A stretch of DNA of 64,000 nucleotides from NCBI GenBank assembly GCA_964019135.1, contig OZ025258.1:33192955-33256954 (forward strand), in the 5' to 3' direction. Positions within the stretch are counted from its first letter, which is position 1, and the number at the start of each line of letters is the position of its first letter. This document shows, piece after piece, positions 1 to 12,600 of the stretch. The translations under genes were made by a program, and so were the position numbers. The notes beneath the pieces were generated by a model. The model was not told the DNA's origin. It made no database searches and saw only the letters and a program-made list of their open reading frames with translations. The DNA is from Arenicola marina (taxonomy: Eukaryota > Annelida > Polychaeta > Arenicolidae).

Positions 1-1150
1 ATGTCTATTGGACCTCGTGCTGTAACTACCGGTTTATTGGTGAATGTCTATTGTGCCTCGTGCTGTGACTACCAGTTTATTGGTGAAAATCAATTGGGCC
101 TCGTGCTGTAACTACCGGTTTATTGTGAATGTCTATGGTGCCTCGTGCTGTAACTACCGGTTTATTGTGAATGTCTATTGTGCCTCGTGCTGTAACTACC
201 GGTTTATTGTGAATGTCTATTGTGCCTCGTGCTGTGACTACCGGTTTATTGTAAATGTCTATTGTGCCTCCTGCTGTAACTACCGGTTTATTGTGAATGT
301 CTATTGTTCCTCGTGCTGTAACTACCGGTTTATTGTGAATGTCTATTGTGCCTCGTGCTGTAACTACCGGTTTATTGTGAATGTCTATTGTGCCTCGTGC
401 TGTAACTATCGGTTTATTGTAAATGTCTGTTGTGCCTCGTGCTGTAACTACCGGTTTATTGTAAATGTCTATGGTGCCTCGTGCTGTAACTACCGGTTTA
501 TTGTGAATGTCTATTGTGCCTCGTGCTGTAACTATCGGTTTATTGTAATATGTCTATTGTGCCTCGTGCTGTAACTACCGGTTTATTGTGAATGTCTATG
601 GTGCCTCGTGCTGTAACTACCGGTTTATTGTGAATGTCTATTGTGCCTCGTGCTGTAACTACCGGTTTATTGTGAATGTCTATTGTGCCTCGTGCTGTAA
701 CTACCGGTTTACTGTGAATGTCTATTGTGCCTCGTGCTATAACTACCGGTTTATTGTGAATGTCTATTGTGCCTCGTGCTGTAACTACCGGTTTATTGTG
801 AATGTCTATTGTGCCTCGTGCTGTAACTACCGGTTTATTGTAAATGTCTATGGTGCCTCGTGCTGTAACTACCGGTTTATTGTAAATGTCTATGGTGCTT
901 CGTGCTGTAACTACCGGTTTATTGTGAATGTCTATTGTTCCTCGTCCTGTAACTACCGGTTTATTGTGAATGTCTATTGTGCCTCGTGCTGTGACTACCA
1001 GTTTATTGGTGAAAATCTATTGGGCCTCGTGCTGTAACTACCGGTTTATTGTAAATGTCTATGGTGCCTCGTGCTGTAACTACCGGTTTATTGTGAATGT
1101 CTATTGTGTCCCGTGCTGTAACTACCGTTTTATTGTGAATGTTTGTTGTG
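1..1150. repeat. 42-bp minisatellite upstream of the Cys-loop receptor exons
   Basis: About 27 head-to-tail copies of a 42-bp unit built around 'gtgcctcgtgctgtaactac' and 'cggtttattgtgaatgtcta'. The unit length is a multiple of three, so open frames of up to 176 codons run through it without being genes. It should lie in the intron before the first receptor exon visible here. A decayed remnant ('ttattggtgatggtctattg') recurs near 1399-1418. The preceding exon is outside the window, so I cannot tell whether the unit copies its donor junction. Confidence 0.93.
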
Positions 1151-1539
1151 TCTGGTGATGTCAATACCGGTTTATTATGGGTCTGGAAGAGGGGGGGTCC
1201 GGTATCCAGTGTCAATTTTTCAAAATTCTCAGTGTCGGATGTCGATTTTTGGCAAAGATTAGTCTCGTTTTTTTCTCCAAAATCTGTGTCGATGTCGCTT
1301 TTTCAGATCCCCAGTTTCAGAATTTGGGGGTCAATGTCGAATGTCGATTTTTCAAATATGCCTGTGTCGCGTGTAGCCATTTACCCTTCCAGACCCCTTT
1401 TATTGGTGATGGTCTATTGTGCCTCGTGGCATAAGCTGCTTCACATCCCTGGATCAAAGTTGACACCAAAAATGGCTTATATAGAAACAAACTTATGTCT
1501 AGTAACATTTTATCCTGCAATAATGCCTTTGGTTGACAG

Positions 1540-4500
1540 ATATGGACAGATGCGCGTCTCTCGTGGAACCCCGAGGACTTTAACGGCATCGGTAACCTGC
1601 AATTGCCCAGCAATATGTTCTGGAAGCCAGACTTCTTCCTGCAGAACGGGTAAATAGGCAAACATTGTGCCCGCATCGTGCCCGCAGTCATGGTCAATTG
1701 CATTAGTCAATTTAATTATTGGAGTGACAACCCGTGAGCCCTTAAATAATTCAATAAATCAATAAAAGTAAATATATTATAGTAAAATTGCCGCTATCCG
1801 AATTACTCCTTGACTAAGACACACATTTATCTTTATTGATTCGTTTCTGCACCATACTAATTGAGCACAGGGATACACATCACAACATACACACCAACGT
1901 GCCGTTCACGATATGATGAATTTGCAACATTGTGCTCATTAACTAATAAAAGTACTCGGTACTTCTCAGTTAATAGCGGTACATCGAATTTATGAAATAA
2001 TTTGGTCTAATGTGATACCTTGTCACGAAGCACTCAAATTTAATGATCTTTTATCAACTGACCTCATCACCTGTAATGTACAATGTTTTCTTTGATATAA
2101 TCCTTGCCTAATAAACCAAATAATAGTCAACTTTCCCCTAGTGCTCGATATGCTACACCGTCCCAGCATATTCATATATCTGGTTCTTTCAACATTATCC
2201 TGTGGGTATGTGTGCGTAAACGATACTTGTGAAGGCATATCATTGGTAAGAAGTCCGCCTTGTTGTGGTTTCGTCGACAGGGCCAATGACGATTTCTACA
2301 TGGCTACCCTGGACAAGGAGGGTCTCTGCTATCTCACGCACACCGGCCTCATAGAGTGGTACCCCATCATTATGACAGAAACCTCGTGTGACATCCACGT
2401 GGCCACCTATCCTCTAGACACGCAGGAATGCTTTTACCAGGTGTGTATGAGGACAGCAACAGCAACAGGGGCGGATCCAGGAATTTGAAAAGGGGGGTGG
2501 TCCTGCCTTGCGACCGGGTGGGGGGGGAGGGCGTCTAAACAAAATTGCGACTGGGGATCCACCATTTTTTTACGACCGGGGGGGGGGGAGGTCAATAGAA
2601 AACTTGCGCGACCGGGGAGGGGGAGGGGGGGGGGGTCCACGCCGCCTCAGATAGCATTAATTCTCAAAAAGGGGGGACTCCGGACTCCCCGGTATAGCAG
2701 TCTGTGAATTTCTCGATATTCGCGATAACGCTTTTAAGTTGTTTTTTTTCGCGCCCGGTCTTGAGCAGTCCTCGTTTTGGAGATTCGATATTCCTCTCCC
2801 TAATTCTTGGGGATTAGCGATAGCCACCCCCCCCCCCCCCCCTCTTCTTTTGCAAAAGCAACCGTTTTTCCTATCCATTCCTTTAGGTCGGTACCTGGAT
2901 GTATAACAGTAACATGGTGTCCTTGCGATGTACCAACTGCACGTCACTCGACCTGAAAAACATGATGAAGAATAACGAATGGGAGGTCGTGGACAGCTGG
3001 CTGGGCAATACCTCCTTGTCATTCACCAACAACTACACATCGCTGCGCTTCTACCTGCGTCTCCAGCGGCGCCTGTCCTTCTACACCTTCGCCCTGATCG
3101 TCCCCTGTGTGCTGCTGACGCTGCTCACCCTCATGATCTTCTTCATCCCGCCTCAGTCGGGGGAGAAACTGTCACTCGGTAAGCACTCAGCCTGAGTACT
3201 GCTCGTACTTGACGAAATTAAAATACAAAAAAAAAAAATATCATTTACTGATTGTATTGCTTCACGGGCATAACAATGTCCGTTACTTAATTACTACTTA
3301 AAACAAATAGATTTTTCATTTACTGATTGTATGGCTTCACGGGCATGAAAATGTCCGTTATTTAATTAAAATAAAACAAAATAGATTTTTCATTTACTGA
3401 ATGTGTGGCTTCACGGGTGTCACCCTTATTTATCGTCAACACTCTGTACATCAGTTTCCGCGTCTTTTTTCGTGTTTACCATAATAATAATAAAACCTAT
3501 AATAGTAATATGCGTGATATTGTTTTTAATGATGCACCTAATAGACCTGCGGCCTGGCGAACCCTGGAGACAGCCATAAAGCAGCCAAATACTATCGACC
3601 GCCAATCAACGATTGTAGTGCTTCGACACCTTTGATAACCCATCGCTTATCGTATATTATCGACCGTTCAATTCCCCACACAGATATTTTGGGCTCCGCA
3701 AACAGGAATACCAGACAATACTTAATGCCTAATCAATCCCTTGATATTTGTAGATATCGTAAATGCTGCAATGCACTGCGCTTGTTTTTTCAGGGGTGGC
3801 CACGTGGACTTCGCTGGTGGTGTTCCTCCTCATTCTCGTCGACTTCATCCCCGGAAGCTCCACTCAAATGCCTATTATCGGTTTGTTCAATATTTCATGT
3901 CCATCTTGCGTGATGAAAAATTAGCTTTGGTCCATAGCATGGCTACTTATATACATATATATCATTCAAATAGTTTTTGCGCACGTGGGTGCACGTGAAC
4001 CGTTAGAAATTAAATGATAAAGCTCTTGTCGCGCACATCAAGGCTAAACTGGAGCCAAGAAGTCTTTAGGGACAATGAAATGGGTTGAATGAAACTTGGC
4101 CCAGATGGAGGTGACAGGTGGCGAACCGATAACCGGGTGACCTGCAGCTTAGCTTCCTTACCCACTGAGTCATGCAGTGATGAGGCGGGTGGGGGGGGGG
4201 GGGGTGGCGGCTAACGTAGACATTATGACGTTTCTCGCATTCTCCCTAACACCATGTTTACCCTGGTTTGCTTATCGATCTTATGTTTTTAACCATGTCA
4301 TTGTGACTATATGAATGTTGTAATGGTTGATGCGGTCATCGCATTCTCCCTAACGCCATGTTTACGTTAAGTTCTTAACCACGTCATTGAGACTATATGC
4401 ATGTTGTGATGGTCATCCTGGGAGTCCTGACTCACCCTCCAGGTCTGTACAACACTGTCACGCTGGTCCTGGTCACGCTGTCCCTCGTCTTCTGCATCCT

Positions 4501-5203
4501 CACAACCCGGATGCACTTTGGACAGGAAAACACGCCGCCGTCCAGATGGGTTTACATGGTAACAACGCGCACAGTGCTAATAAACACGCTTGCGATATAT
4601 ATGGGGCAAGGTATAAATTGCACCGACATCAATAATCAAGCAGTCATATAACTAGTATCTACCGCCACTGTGGAATGTGACGACGCTGCTTAGAACTGAT
4701 TGCATTGTTATGAAACATTAATCTGAATTTTACGGGGTTTTTGTATCTTTGTTCAGGTTACCTTCAAAGTTATTGCCAAGTTGATATGTTCATCCATCAA
4801 ACCCGATATTGAACTTTACGGCCACAACCCCAGCGAGGTCAGCAATGATTTTTACCTGGTCGAACAGCCAAAGCCGTTCACCCTGACTAACCCTGAGCAC
4901 GCCAAGGGACACGATTCGCCCGATGGAACACACCGCCTGTCTGCGGCCCGTCGCCACCGGACACATACAGACACACACTGTACTTGCCCGCGTAGCCACA
5001 ACGGCCAATCTGAACAATGCCTGCCGGATAATAGACTCATTGGGTGGCCAAGCGAGAGGTCATCGCGTAACCTTCAAAACCACGTGGATTACAGTAAACT
5101 GTGGCAGACAATGGCGCAAGTATATGACAGATTCTTCTTCTTCATCCACGTCATGGTTACCACAGCCTGCTGCGCTGCTGTAGCCTGCATCTACTTCACG
5201 TGA
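1540..5203 (+). CDS. Cys-loop ligand-gated ion channel subunit (nicotinic receptor-like), 3' six exons
   Basis: A pentameric plasma-membrane channel subunit, incomplete at its 5' end. Exons by splice sites and phase: 1540-1649, 2281-2440, 2887-3178, 3794-3880, 4443-4558, 4757-5203 (TGA stop); 403 residues. The extracellular part shows 'SWNPEDFNGI' and the family-defining Cys-loop, two cysteines 13 residues apart (CDIHVATYPLDTQEC). M1 is 'FALIVPCVLLTLLTLMIFF', M2 follows 'GEK' and runs to 'LVDFIP', M3 lies in 4443-4558, and M4 is the last ~25 residues after a ~110-residue cytoplasmic loop. GEK before M2 is the pattern of cation channels in this family. Loop C has no adjacent cysteine pair, so it is not a classical alpha subunit; the ligand cannot be read. 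An unusual extra 'CTNC' follows the Cys-loop strand. All introns are GT-AG. Signal peptide and N-terminus lie upstream. Confidence 0.9.
2465..2660 (+). repeat. G-rich transposon-like fragment with 'gcgaccgggg' motifs
   Basis: Lies in the intron between receptor exons 2281-2440 and 2887-3178. It begins 'caggggcggatccaggaatt' (offset a few bases), then has G-runs separated by 'ttgcgaccggg' and 'tttacgaccgggg'. The same motifs occur inverted at 8805-8908, so it is a dispersed family. The start resembles ends of non-autonomous hAT-type elements, but I found no second end or target duplication. Confidence 0.5.
3241..3420. repeat. Short tandem repeat, ~75-bp unit, 2.4 copies
   Basis: Copies start at 3241, 3316 and 3390 with 'tcatttactgattgta' and include 'gcttcacgggcat' and 'aatgtccgtta'. 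Intronic, just downstream of the donor at 3179, but the unit does not contain that donor. Confidence 0.8.
4020..4185 (-). repeat. tRNA-derived SINE copy, reverse orientation
   Basis: Read on the minus strand there is an A-box-like 'tgactcagtgggtaagg', then a B-box-like 'cggttatcggttcgcc', then a tail containing 'ctccagtttagcc'. The 'cagtttagcc' tail is shared with copies at 59010-59260 and 61755-61820. Followed on the + strand by a G-run at 4190-4207. Confidence 0.55.
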
Positions 5204-5277
5204 TACTTACAGAGAAGCCACTAACCAGCGATGTAATTTAATGACTATCACCGAAACGACAACCGTTGTCGCCTCGT

Positions 5278-5960
5278 CCCTATCGGTTTTCTTACTGTAA
5301 TTGGTAGCATCGTTACGTAATACTGTCGCATGACGAGGTTGGGAACAATATGGCGGTCGGATCAACAAAGGACAACCGTTAATTTTTACAGTTTTGATAT
5401 TCAACTATTCACAAAGTCATACATACACTAATTCGCCATGCCATCGGTTTACTGTAATTGGTAGCAACGTTACGTAATACTCAAAATAAATCATGGTTAC
5501 ACCCGTTTATTGGTTTACTGTAATTGGTAGCAATACTCAAGATCAATTATGGTTACACCCGTTTATCGGTTTACTGTAATTGGTAGCAATACTCAAGATA
5601 AATTATGGTTACACCCGTTTATCGGTTTACTGTAAATGGTAGCAATACTCAAGATCAATTATGGTTACACCCGTTTATCGGTTTACTGTAATTGGTAGCA
5701 ATACTCAAGATAAATGGGTTACACCCGTTTATCGGTTTACTGCAAATGGTAGCATCGTTGCGTAACACTCAGAAGAAATCATGGTTACACCCGTTTATTG
5801 GTTTACTGTAATTGGTAGCAATACTCAAGATGAATCATGGTTACACCCGTTTATTGGTTTACTGTAATTGGTAGCAAGGTTACGTAATACTTAGAATAAA
5901 TCCCGTTTACACTAGTTGGCCTTATGTTACTGTAACTGATATCTACGTTACGTAATAGTA
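5278..5960. repeat. 56-bp minisatellite 3' of the Cys-loop receptor gene
   Basis: Around ten copies, best ordered from 5445 to 5900, of a unit containing 'ggtttactgtaattggtagc', 'aatactcaagat' and 'ggttacacccgttta'. Flanking copies at each end are diverged and carry 'cgttacgtaatac' instead of the central part. It starts ~75 bp after the receptor stop codon, so it may overlap the 3' UTR; an AATAAA inside the unit near 5485 could serve as poly(A) signal but is repeat-borne. Confidence 0.9.
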
Positions 5961-6487
5961 GCTCTAGCACATTTAAGAGACGATATCGTGTTTGACAACC
6001 GTCAAAGAGAAAGGAAAAACATCAACCATTTGACAAATGTAAGTTTTAACAATAAACACAGATATTTCCCAAGTGGGTTTATTTGCTTTCTTATATCTGT
6101 GAAACATGTGGTCACGGGTGTCCAATAGGAACGGTTGGTACCTGTGTATGCTACATTACAGAAGACCGGTATAAAGAAGGACATAATGTGTCGCAGACGC
6201 AGGATACTACAATAGAGGGTTATATGGGGTGGGCATATAGCTACCGGACGATGTTCACCGTACCGCAGACCATAAACCATAATTTACCCCAATTTCCTTT
6301 AACCATATCCAAAACTCCAGTATCGCACACGCGAAGCAAAAACTAGACCAGAGTGTAATTTGTGACGACTTGCGTTTCTTTCTCTCTTATTACTCATATC
6401 ATACATACAATCAAGCATATAAACAGTATTACATAAAAAGTCGGAATCAGTCGATGTTTTAATAAATTTACGTTCCATTCCATGTAA
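5961..6487. other. Intergenic, no gene seen
   Basis: AT-rich sequence between the 56-bp array and the Harbinger element. Short open frames on both strands show no recognisable domain or splice context. Confidence 0.6.
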
Positions 6488-8280
6488 AGCCTAGCTCACA
6501 CTGTGCCGGTGTTGGCTACGGTTTACCCCGGTCCTCCCCGGTCCTTCCCGGTCTATATACCGGGACAAACCGGGGCCATCTCGCAACATTTTGGCGCGAA
6601 AACAGTACGCCACGGTGTTACTACGGTGCATCACGGTAGGCCAAGGTTCATCCAGGTACCACTAATGTATCACCACGGGTTTTCAAGGTGTGACTAAGGT
6701 TTTTCCCGGTTTACCAAGGTTATGCCACGATATACCAAGGTGATACTACGGTCGTGCCCGGTTGTGCCACGGTTTCACTACGGTCTCACTACGGTGACGC
6801 TACGGTAACCGTGTCAGGGCGTTGCCTCATGGTTGTCAGCAGGCACTGGAACCTGTGTGCTAGGATGTCGAAAGCGTTCTCAACTATCCTTAGAGCCCTG
6901 GACAGCCAATAATTGAAGATTCTCTCATCATCAGTGAGTTGCCTTTTGGAGAACGGTTTCCTAAGCCAGGTCCTCAGGGCGAAGGCCTCATCAGCAGCTA
7001 TGAAGTTTGGTATGTCCTTGGCATCACCAGGCAGTGCATTGGGAGGGGGAGTCCTATGGTTCCTTCCTCAATGGCCTCTTTCATGTCAGAGTTGTTGAAT
7101 ACCTGGGCATCTCCGGAAGATCCATTGGCACCAACGTCCACCCAGGTGAATTTGTAGTCTGCGTCCACCAGAGCCATGAGGATGATCGCATGGAAGCCCT
7201 TGTAGTTGTAGTAGATTGATCCCGCTTTGTTTGGACATCTAATGGCTATGTGTTTGCAATCCAGAGCACCTATACATTTACGGAAGTGCCATCTCTGCTC
7301 GAATTTCTCCGCTATAGATGTCCATTCTTGTGGGGTGGTTGGACATTCTATTCCATTCTGAACTTCTTCCGCATATTCAGCTATAAAGGTTTCGCACACT
7401 TCACGAATTAACAGCGAAATGGTGTGGTCAGGTACCCGGAAGCCATACATGCGTGAGTGGTAATGATCACCTGTGGCTAGGTACCGCAGATTTGTGGCCA
7501 ACTTCAACCCAGGCTCCAGACCCTCGCGAGACCATGTGTCTTGCTTCGTGATTCTGTTCTCCAGTCGCAGAAGTAGTTGTTTAAACATTTCTGGATTCAC
7601 ACGTAGGAAGTTCTTAAAGGTTCTCCCATCTTCAACACGCAATTCGTTCATCAGACGTGTGTACTGCCCTAGTGTCACTCGCCTCTCGGCCCAAGGTCTC
7701 ACCCACACAGTTCTCTTTTCCGGGCCGTCTTTCTTTGCATTCTTCTGTTTTGCTGAAAAACTTGGAGCATCGCCATGTTGTTTGTAGCCTGCTGTCTGTT
7801 CAACTGCAGTTGCCAGTTCATCAGTTAAAGTCTGTTCCAGTAGTTGTTGACGACAAGATTTAGGATGCGTCTCCTTCCAGGGATGAAGCACCAAGTGATT
7901 TGAAACCAATGGTATCCCACTTTCATACTACCCTAGTGCTGCCGCCACTCACCGTGGCCCCAGAACGCCACAGTCATCCCCGGTTGCTTACGGATGGCCC
8001 CGGTAGCTTGCACGGTCGTACTACGTTGAAGCCCGGTTGTACTACGGTAGCACTAAGGTTTCACAAGGTTTGAAAATACCGGGGCTCGGTCCCGGTTCAT
8101 GCCGGTAGTTTTGAACAGTTCAAGACCACCGGGGCGACCTACGGTTCACCACGGTACACCCCGGATCACCCCGGATTGATTACGGACTCGCTACGATTGC
8201 ACAGGGTTGTCCAAGGTTGTCCCCGGTTTTCAGAACCGGGGTAAACCGGGACCATGAACCGGCACAGTGTGAGCTACCCT
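6488..8280 (-). mobile_element. Harbinger (PIF/Harbinger) DNA transposon, internally deleted
   Basis: 1793 bp bounded by TAA target duplications (6485-6487 and 8281-8283). The terminal inverted repeat is ~22 bp, 'agcctagctcacactgtgcc' at the left against 'agggtagctcacactgtgcc' at the right (reverse complement), two mismatches. Both subterminal zones (about 6505-6815 and 7960-8255) are filled with 'cggt' spaced every ~9-12 bp. It encodes a transposase on the minus strand but no Myb/SANT-type second protein, so it looks like a deletion derivative that relied on other copies. Confidence 0.92.
6789..7909 (-). pseudogene. Harbinger transposase (HARBI1-like, DDE_Tnp_4), frameshifted
   Basis: The open frame from 7909 down to 6998 gives 303 residues of a Harbinger-type DDE nuclease. 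The first catalytic Asp sits in 'GALDCKHIAIRCP', then 'NYKGFHAIILMALVDADY' and the second Asp in 'GANGSSGDAQVF'. The frame is then lost: one missing base near 7045 turns the expected 'LPPPNALPGDAKDIPNF' into an off-frame tail. The right frame continues with the catalytic Glu in 'IAADEAFALRTWLRKPF' and 'NYWLSRALRIVENAF', ending at a stop at 6789-6791. The C-terminus runs into the subterminal repeats, so it is shorter than the ~350 residues usual for HARBI1. This is a plain DNA transposon gene that can no longer encode a full enzyme. Confidence 0.9.
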
Positions 8281-8283
8281 TAA

Positions 8284-9544
8284 GGCATATACCGGGTATA
8301 TGACTTATAATAATAAATTTCCCTAATTTTATGTGATGGGAAATGTCATAATCAATTCTAAATTATCTTAGTTGTCGCTGTAAATAGTTCTACTTATAAT
8401 AAATAAATCTACTTATAATAAGAATTATATTTATTGTTATTTATAAAGATATATTATTAAAATATTATATTAAAAGATTCTGTAGTTAATAAACCTGTTT
8501 GATAGTCATGGATTTGTTCGCTTTACCTCTGTGAGGATTGTTTGCATATCGTAGGCCTATATTTTGAAATTACAAAGTGTCTAGTCTCGTGGGCTGTACG
8601 TCTAGGGCTTTGATCTGTATTTGTGTTGTTATGTAACATAATTGACATACTTAATAAATAGGCTATCCATTGTCTCATCTCCATCATCTCCTGTCCCAAG
8701 CTGTCAGCACAGGCCTCGGCCTGGTGGAATAATAATAATAATAATAACTGACTATAAGTAACTCTTGCGGATGTTTATTACTGTTAACGTTGAATAAAGT
8801 GCCACCTCCTCCCCCCCCGGTCGTAAAAAATTTGTGGACACCCGCGGTCACTTTCACACTCACCCCCCGGTCGCAACCCCCCCCCCCCCCGTTTCCATCC
8901 GCCCCTGCATATCAAAGATTGGGATGGCATAGGCGGCACAGAAGGTCTGTATTGACATAGCAACCTGAGCTAGAATGTAATGTGCAGGAAATTGCTATGC
9001 ATGGGCCTATATCGATACAAACACTTACTGAACCCCTAAATCTTACGCAATCAGTAGTCGTACTGGTAATTGATCGTATTATCTAAAAATATATAGACCA
9101 GCTAACCTTCGTTCATTGACTCGATTATATTTATTACCGATTACAATGGCATTAAATTTCGAATTATCGACAATGTGGTAGTGTGAATTATGTCGATAAA
9201 CGACGCCATGTGATGCTCGTGCGATATGTGTCACCAATTTTGTTTTATGACTCGCATCAAGTAAATGATGAACAGAACGCCCAAACCCACTTGTGATGCA
9301 CCAATCGATGATTCATCACAATTTTATTTTATTGCACTCGCCTCAACGACTGTGATAAATAAATCATCGTAGAATTTAAGGCGACCTTGATAGCGTACCC
9401 CATAAATAAAGACGTCACCATTAGAGATATTACTCCGAAGCTGCAGTATATTTATGGGCAATAAACCAATTTGGAGACAGTGGATTAAAAAAACAAAATT
9501 AATGCACGTTCTACATGGCTTTTGTCGTGACACGGCCGCTTTTG
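8284..9544. other. Intergenic AT-rich region
   Basis: No coding exon seen. It contains an (ata/aat) microsatellite near 8730-8748 and a C-rich repeat at 8805-8908. Some upstream control elements of the VWD gene may lie near its 3' end but none is recognisable besides the TATA box. Confidence 0.6.
8805..8908 (-). repeat. C-rich copy of the 'gcgaccgggg' repeat family
   Basis: Inverted relative to 2465-2660: 'ccccccggtcgtaaaaaatt' and 'ccggtcgcaaccccc', ending 'ccatccgcccctgcat'. Its outer end matches the start of the 2465 copy, supporting a dispersed element with a 'caggggcgga' terminus. Confidence 0.5.
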
Positions 9545-9552
9545 TATAAAAG
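9545..9552 (+). promoter_or_regulatory. TATA box of the VWD-domain gene
   Basis: TATAAAAG lies 78 bp before the start codon at 9630. Start of transcription is expected near 9575, giving a 5' UTR of about 50-55 bases. The only clear TATA box placed sensibly before a gene in this window. Confidence 0.7.
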
Positions 9553-9629
9553 AGATTGAGATTGATGAAAAAAATACGCCTTCCGAAGTACGTAGCCGAG
9601 AGAAGAAGACAAGACTAACAACTCCCAAG

Positions 9630-12600
9630 ATGATGAGGTACATCTGTATCCTGGCCGCTCTCCTCCACATCACCTATGGCAGTAAGTAATTACATATAAC
9701 ACAGTCTATATCTTTTTTCCATGACATTCCATTTCAAGCGTTGGCGAAAAAAAAGGTTTTGCTTCCAGTAATTTCAGAAATTCTAGATACTTAACTTCCA
9801 GACTTTACGCAGTCACGGATGTGTTACACAGTGTTAGGATGATGACATAATTAGACAATTAACTTTAATGAAAATTAAATCGCGCACATCAGCATAGCTA
9901 ACAGATCTCCACCAAGCTATCCCTGACCTCCTGTCACCCCTCATGTGATGCCAGTTATTCTATGCTGACATATGAAATGTTGAGTAGAAACAGGGTGGTA
10001 AACCAAAATGCTCTTGATACTGACGACATAACTTACATAACTTTGGGCTGCATATCTTACAAATATTAGAAGTATTTACTTGTAATCTAATTGTCAATTG
10101 TCTTGCTTTCTTCAACCTGATTAGACCACTAAAACATTACGAAATAGAAATAATTTATTGGCATTTCCCTGGAACTACCGATACATGTACACAGTTGTGA
10201 AAACAATCACTTCAATAAAATAGATATTAAATAGGAAAAAATATATCACTCTAGCAATATGTAACAAAATTCCTTATTTGGTCTACGACATGTAGATACA
10301 CGCGTGTTGCCATGTAACAAAAACACAGTGTGCTGTGAAATGATGTAAGCACCGTATGCTAACATCATGTAAATAAATGAAATGAAAGAGCATGGTGTTA
10401 CAGACATTTTATGCGTATGGCATAGGACATATAACGTTCTTGATTACCATGCCATCACGATTTGTAAAGCATTGCTAGGCCTACTTGTTTATCTTTTAAA
10501 ATGAGCCGGCATAAGCGCGAACTTAAGGATCTCCTTGATCAAGCATTCGCATTCGTTCACATCATCACCATCTTGAAATATGCCTTTCTAGAGCGATAAA
10601 GGTTGCCGGAAAAGTCTGAGACCTCTATCGCTCTAGAAATTCATATCACAAGATGGTAGTGATGTGAACTAGCATACGCAAACATGCAAGTAGAATAGAA
10701 CAGTTTGTCCCGATGGCCCAAATGGTGGCGGGGTTCGCCAGGTGGCGCTGCACATGAGCATGGCGGTTGGTCGGGAACAGACGTACGCTACAACACTTTT
10801 TTACTGAAATATAACCGAAACAACATGGTATTGACACACTTTCTTGGTGTCAGAAGATATGCAGAATATGTAAGCATTATCATTGCGCGCGTATGCATTG
10901 CAGCAAAAGCCACAGTCGATTCTGGACCCGGGTTTAAAGAAATTAGCATGGATACCGTTGTGCCCCTAGAGAAGCGGACTTGCCTGAGGGTACTTGCGCC
11001 AAGGTATCATGCAGAAATCATGATTTCAAGGTATCCCAGGGTCGCACGAAATATATGCCTCCAACATTATTGGAACCATTCTATTCACAAACATGAATTC
11101 CGAACATTTCAGTATCGCTGGCGGCCTTGGCATAACATTAATATGTTGTCTTCTTCTCACAGGTGGCAGTACGTGCACCGATTCCGCTGGCGGCAACTGC
11201 GTCTGTTCCTGCGATTGCGATCCCAGTGAGTAGTAATCATCATACATCCTACGGGTACATCGTACTTAATACTTTTTACATCAAAAGCCATCGGTTGGCC
11301 GTTATGACAGTCTGTCGTTACAATTCACTGCCCCACTGCCTGATTTGTCTCTCAGCCTATACCTTACCACGTCCTTCATATTCACTGCCTTCGTCCCTTC
11401 AGTCTGTGCCTTACCACGTCCTTAATATTCACTGCCTACGTCCCTTCAGTCTGTGCCTTACCACGTCCTTAATATTCACTGCCTTCGTCCCTTCAGTCTG
11501 TGCCTTACCACGTCCTTAATATTCCCTGCCTTCGTCCCTTCAGTCTGTGCCTTACCACGTCCTTAATATTCACTGCCTTCGTCCCTTCAGTCTGTGCCTT
11601 ACCACGTCCTTAATATTCACTGCCTTCGTCCCTTCAGTCTGTGCCTTACCACGTCCTTAATATTCACTGCCTTCGTCCCTTCAGTCTGTGCCTTACCACG
11701 TCCTTAATAGTAACTGCTTTCGTCCCTTCAGTCTGTGCCTTACCACGTCCTTGTAATATTCACTGCCTTCGTTCCTTCAGTCTGTGCCTTACCACGTCCT
11801 GAATATTCACTGCCTTCGTCCCTTCAGTCTGTGCCTTACCACGTCCTTAATATTCACTGCCTTCGTTCCTTTAGTCTGTGCCTTACCACGTCCTTAATAT
11901 TCACTGCCTTCGTCCCTTCAGTCTGTGCCTTACCACGTCCTTAATAGTAACTGCCTTCGTCCCTTCAGTCTGTGCCTTACCATGTCACTAATGTTCACTG
12001 CCTTCGTTCCTTCAGTCTGTGCCTTACCACGTCCTTAATATTCCCTGCCTTCGTCCCTTCAGTCTGTGCCTTACCACGTCCTTATAATATTCACTGCCTT
12101 CGTCCCTTCAGTCTGTGCGTTACCACGTCCTTAATAGTAACTGCTTTCGTCCCTTCAGTCTGTGCCTTACCACGTCCTTGTAATATTCACTGCCTTCGTT
12201 CCTTCAGTCTGTGCCTTACCACGTCCTGAATATTCACTGCCTTCGTCCCTTCAGTCTGTGCCTTACCACGTCCTTAATATTCACTGCCTTCGTTCCTTTA
12301 GTCTGTGCCTTACCACGTCCTTAATATTCACTGCCTTCGTCCCTTCAGTCTGTGCCTTACCATGTCACTAATGTTCACTGCCTTCGTTCCTTTAGTCTGT
12401 GCCTTACCACGTCCTTAATATTCACTGCCTTCGTCCCTTCAGTCTGTGCCTTACCACGTCCTTAATAGTAACTGCCTTCGTCCCTTCAGTCTGTGCCTTA
12501 CCATGTCACTAATGTTCACTGCCTTCGTTCCTTCAGTCTGTGCCTTACCACGTCCTTAATATTCCCTGCCTTCGTCCCTTCAGTCTGTGCCTTACCACGT

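Noticed and set aside
44-1158. Cys/Tyr-rich repeat frames (CASCCNYRFIVNVY)
   Set aside because: Product of the 42-bp array (14 codons per unit); no signal peptide or flanking exon.
6913-7863. Plus-strand frames over the Harbinger transposase
   Set aside because: Antisense shadows of the minus-strand transposase reading frame.
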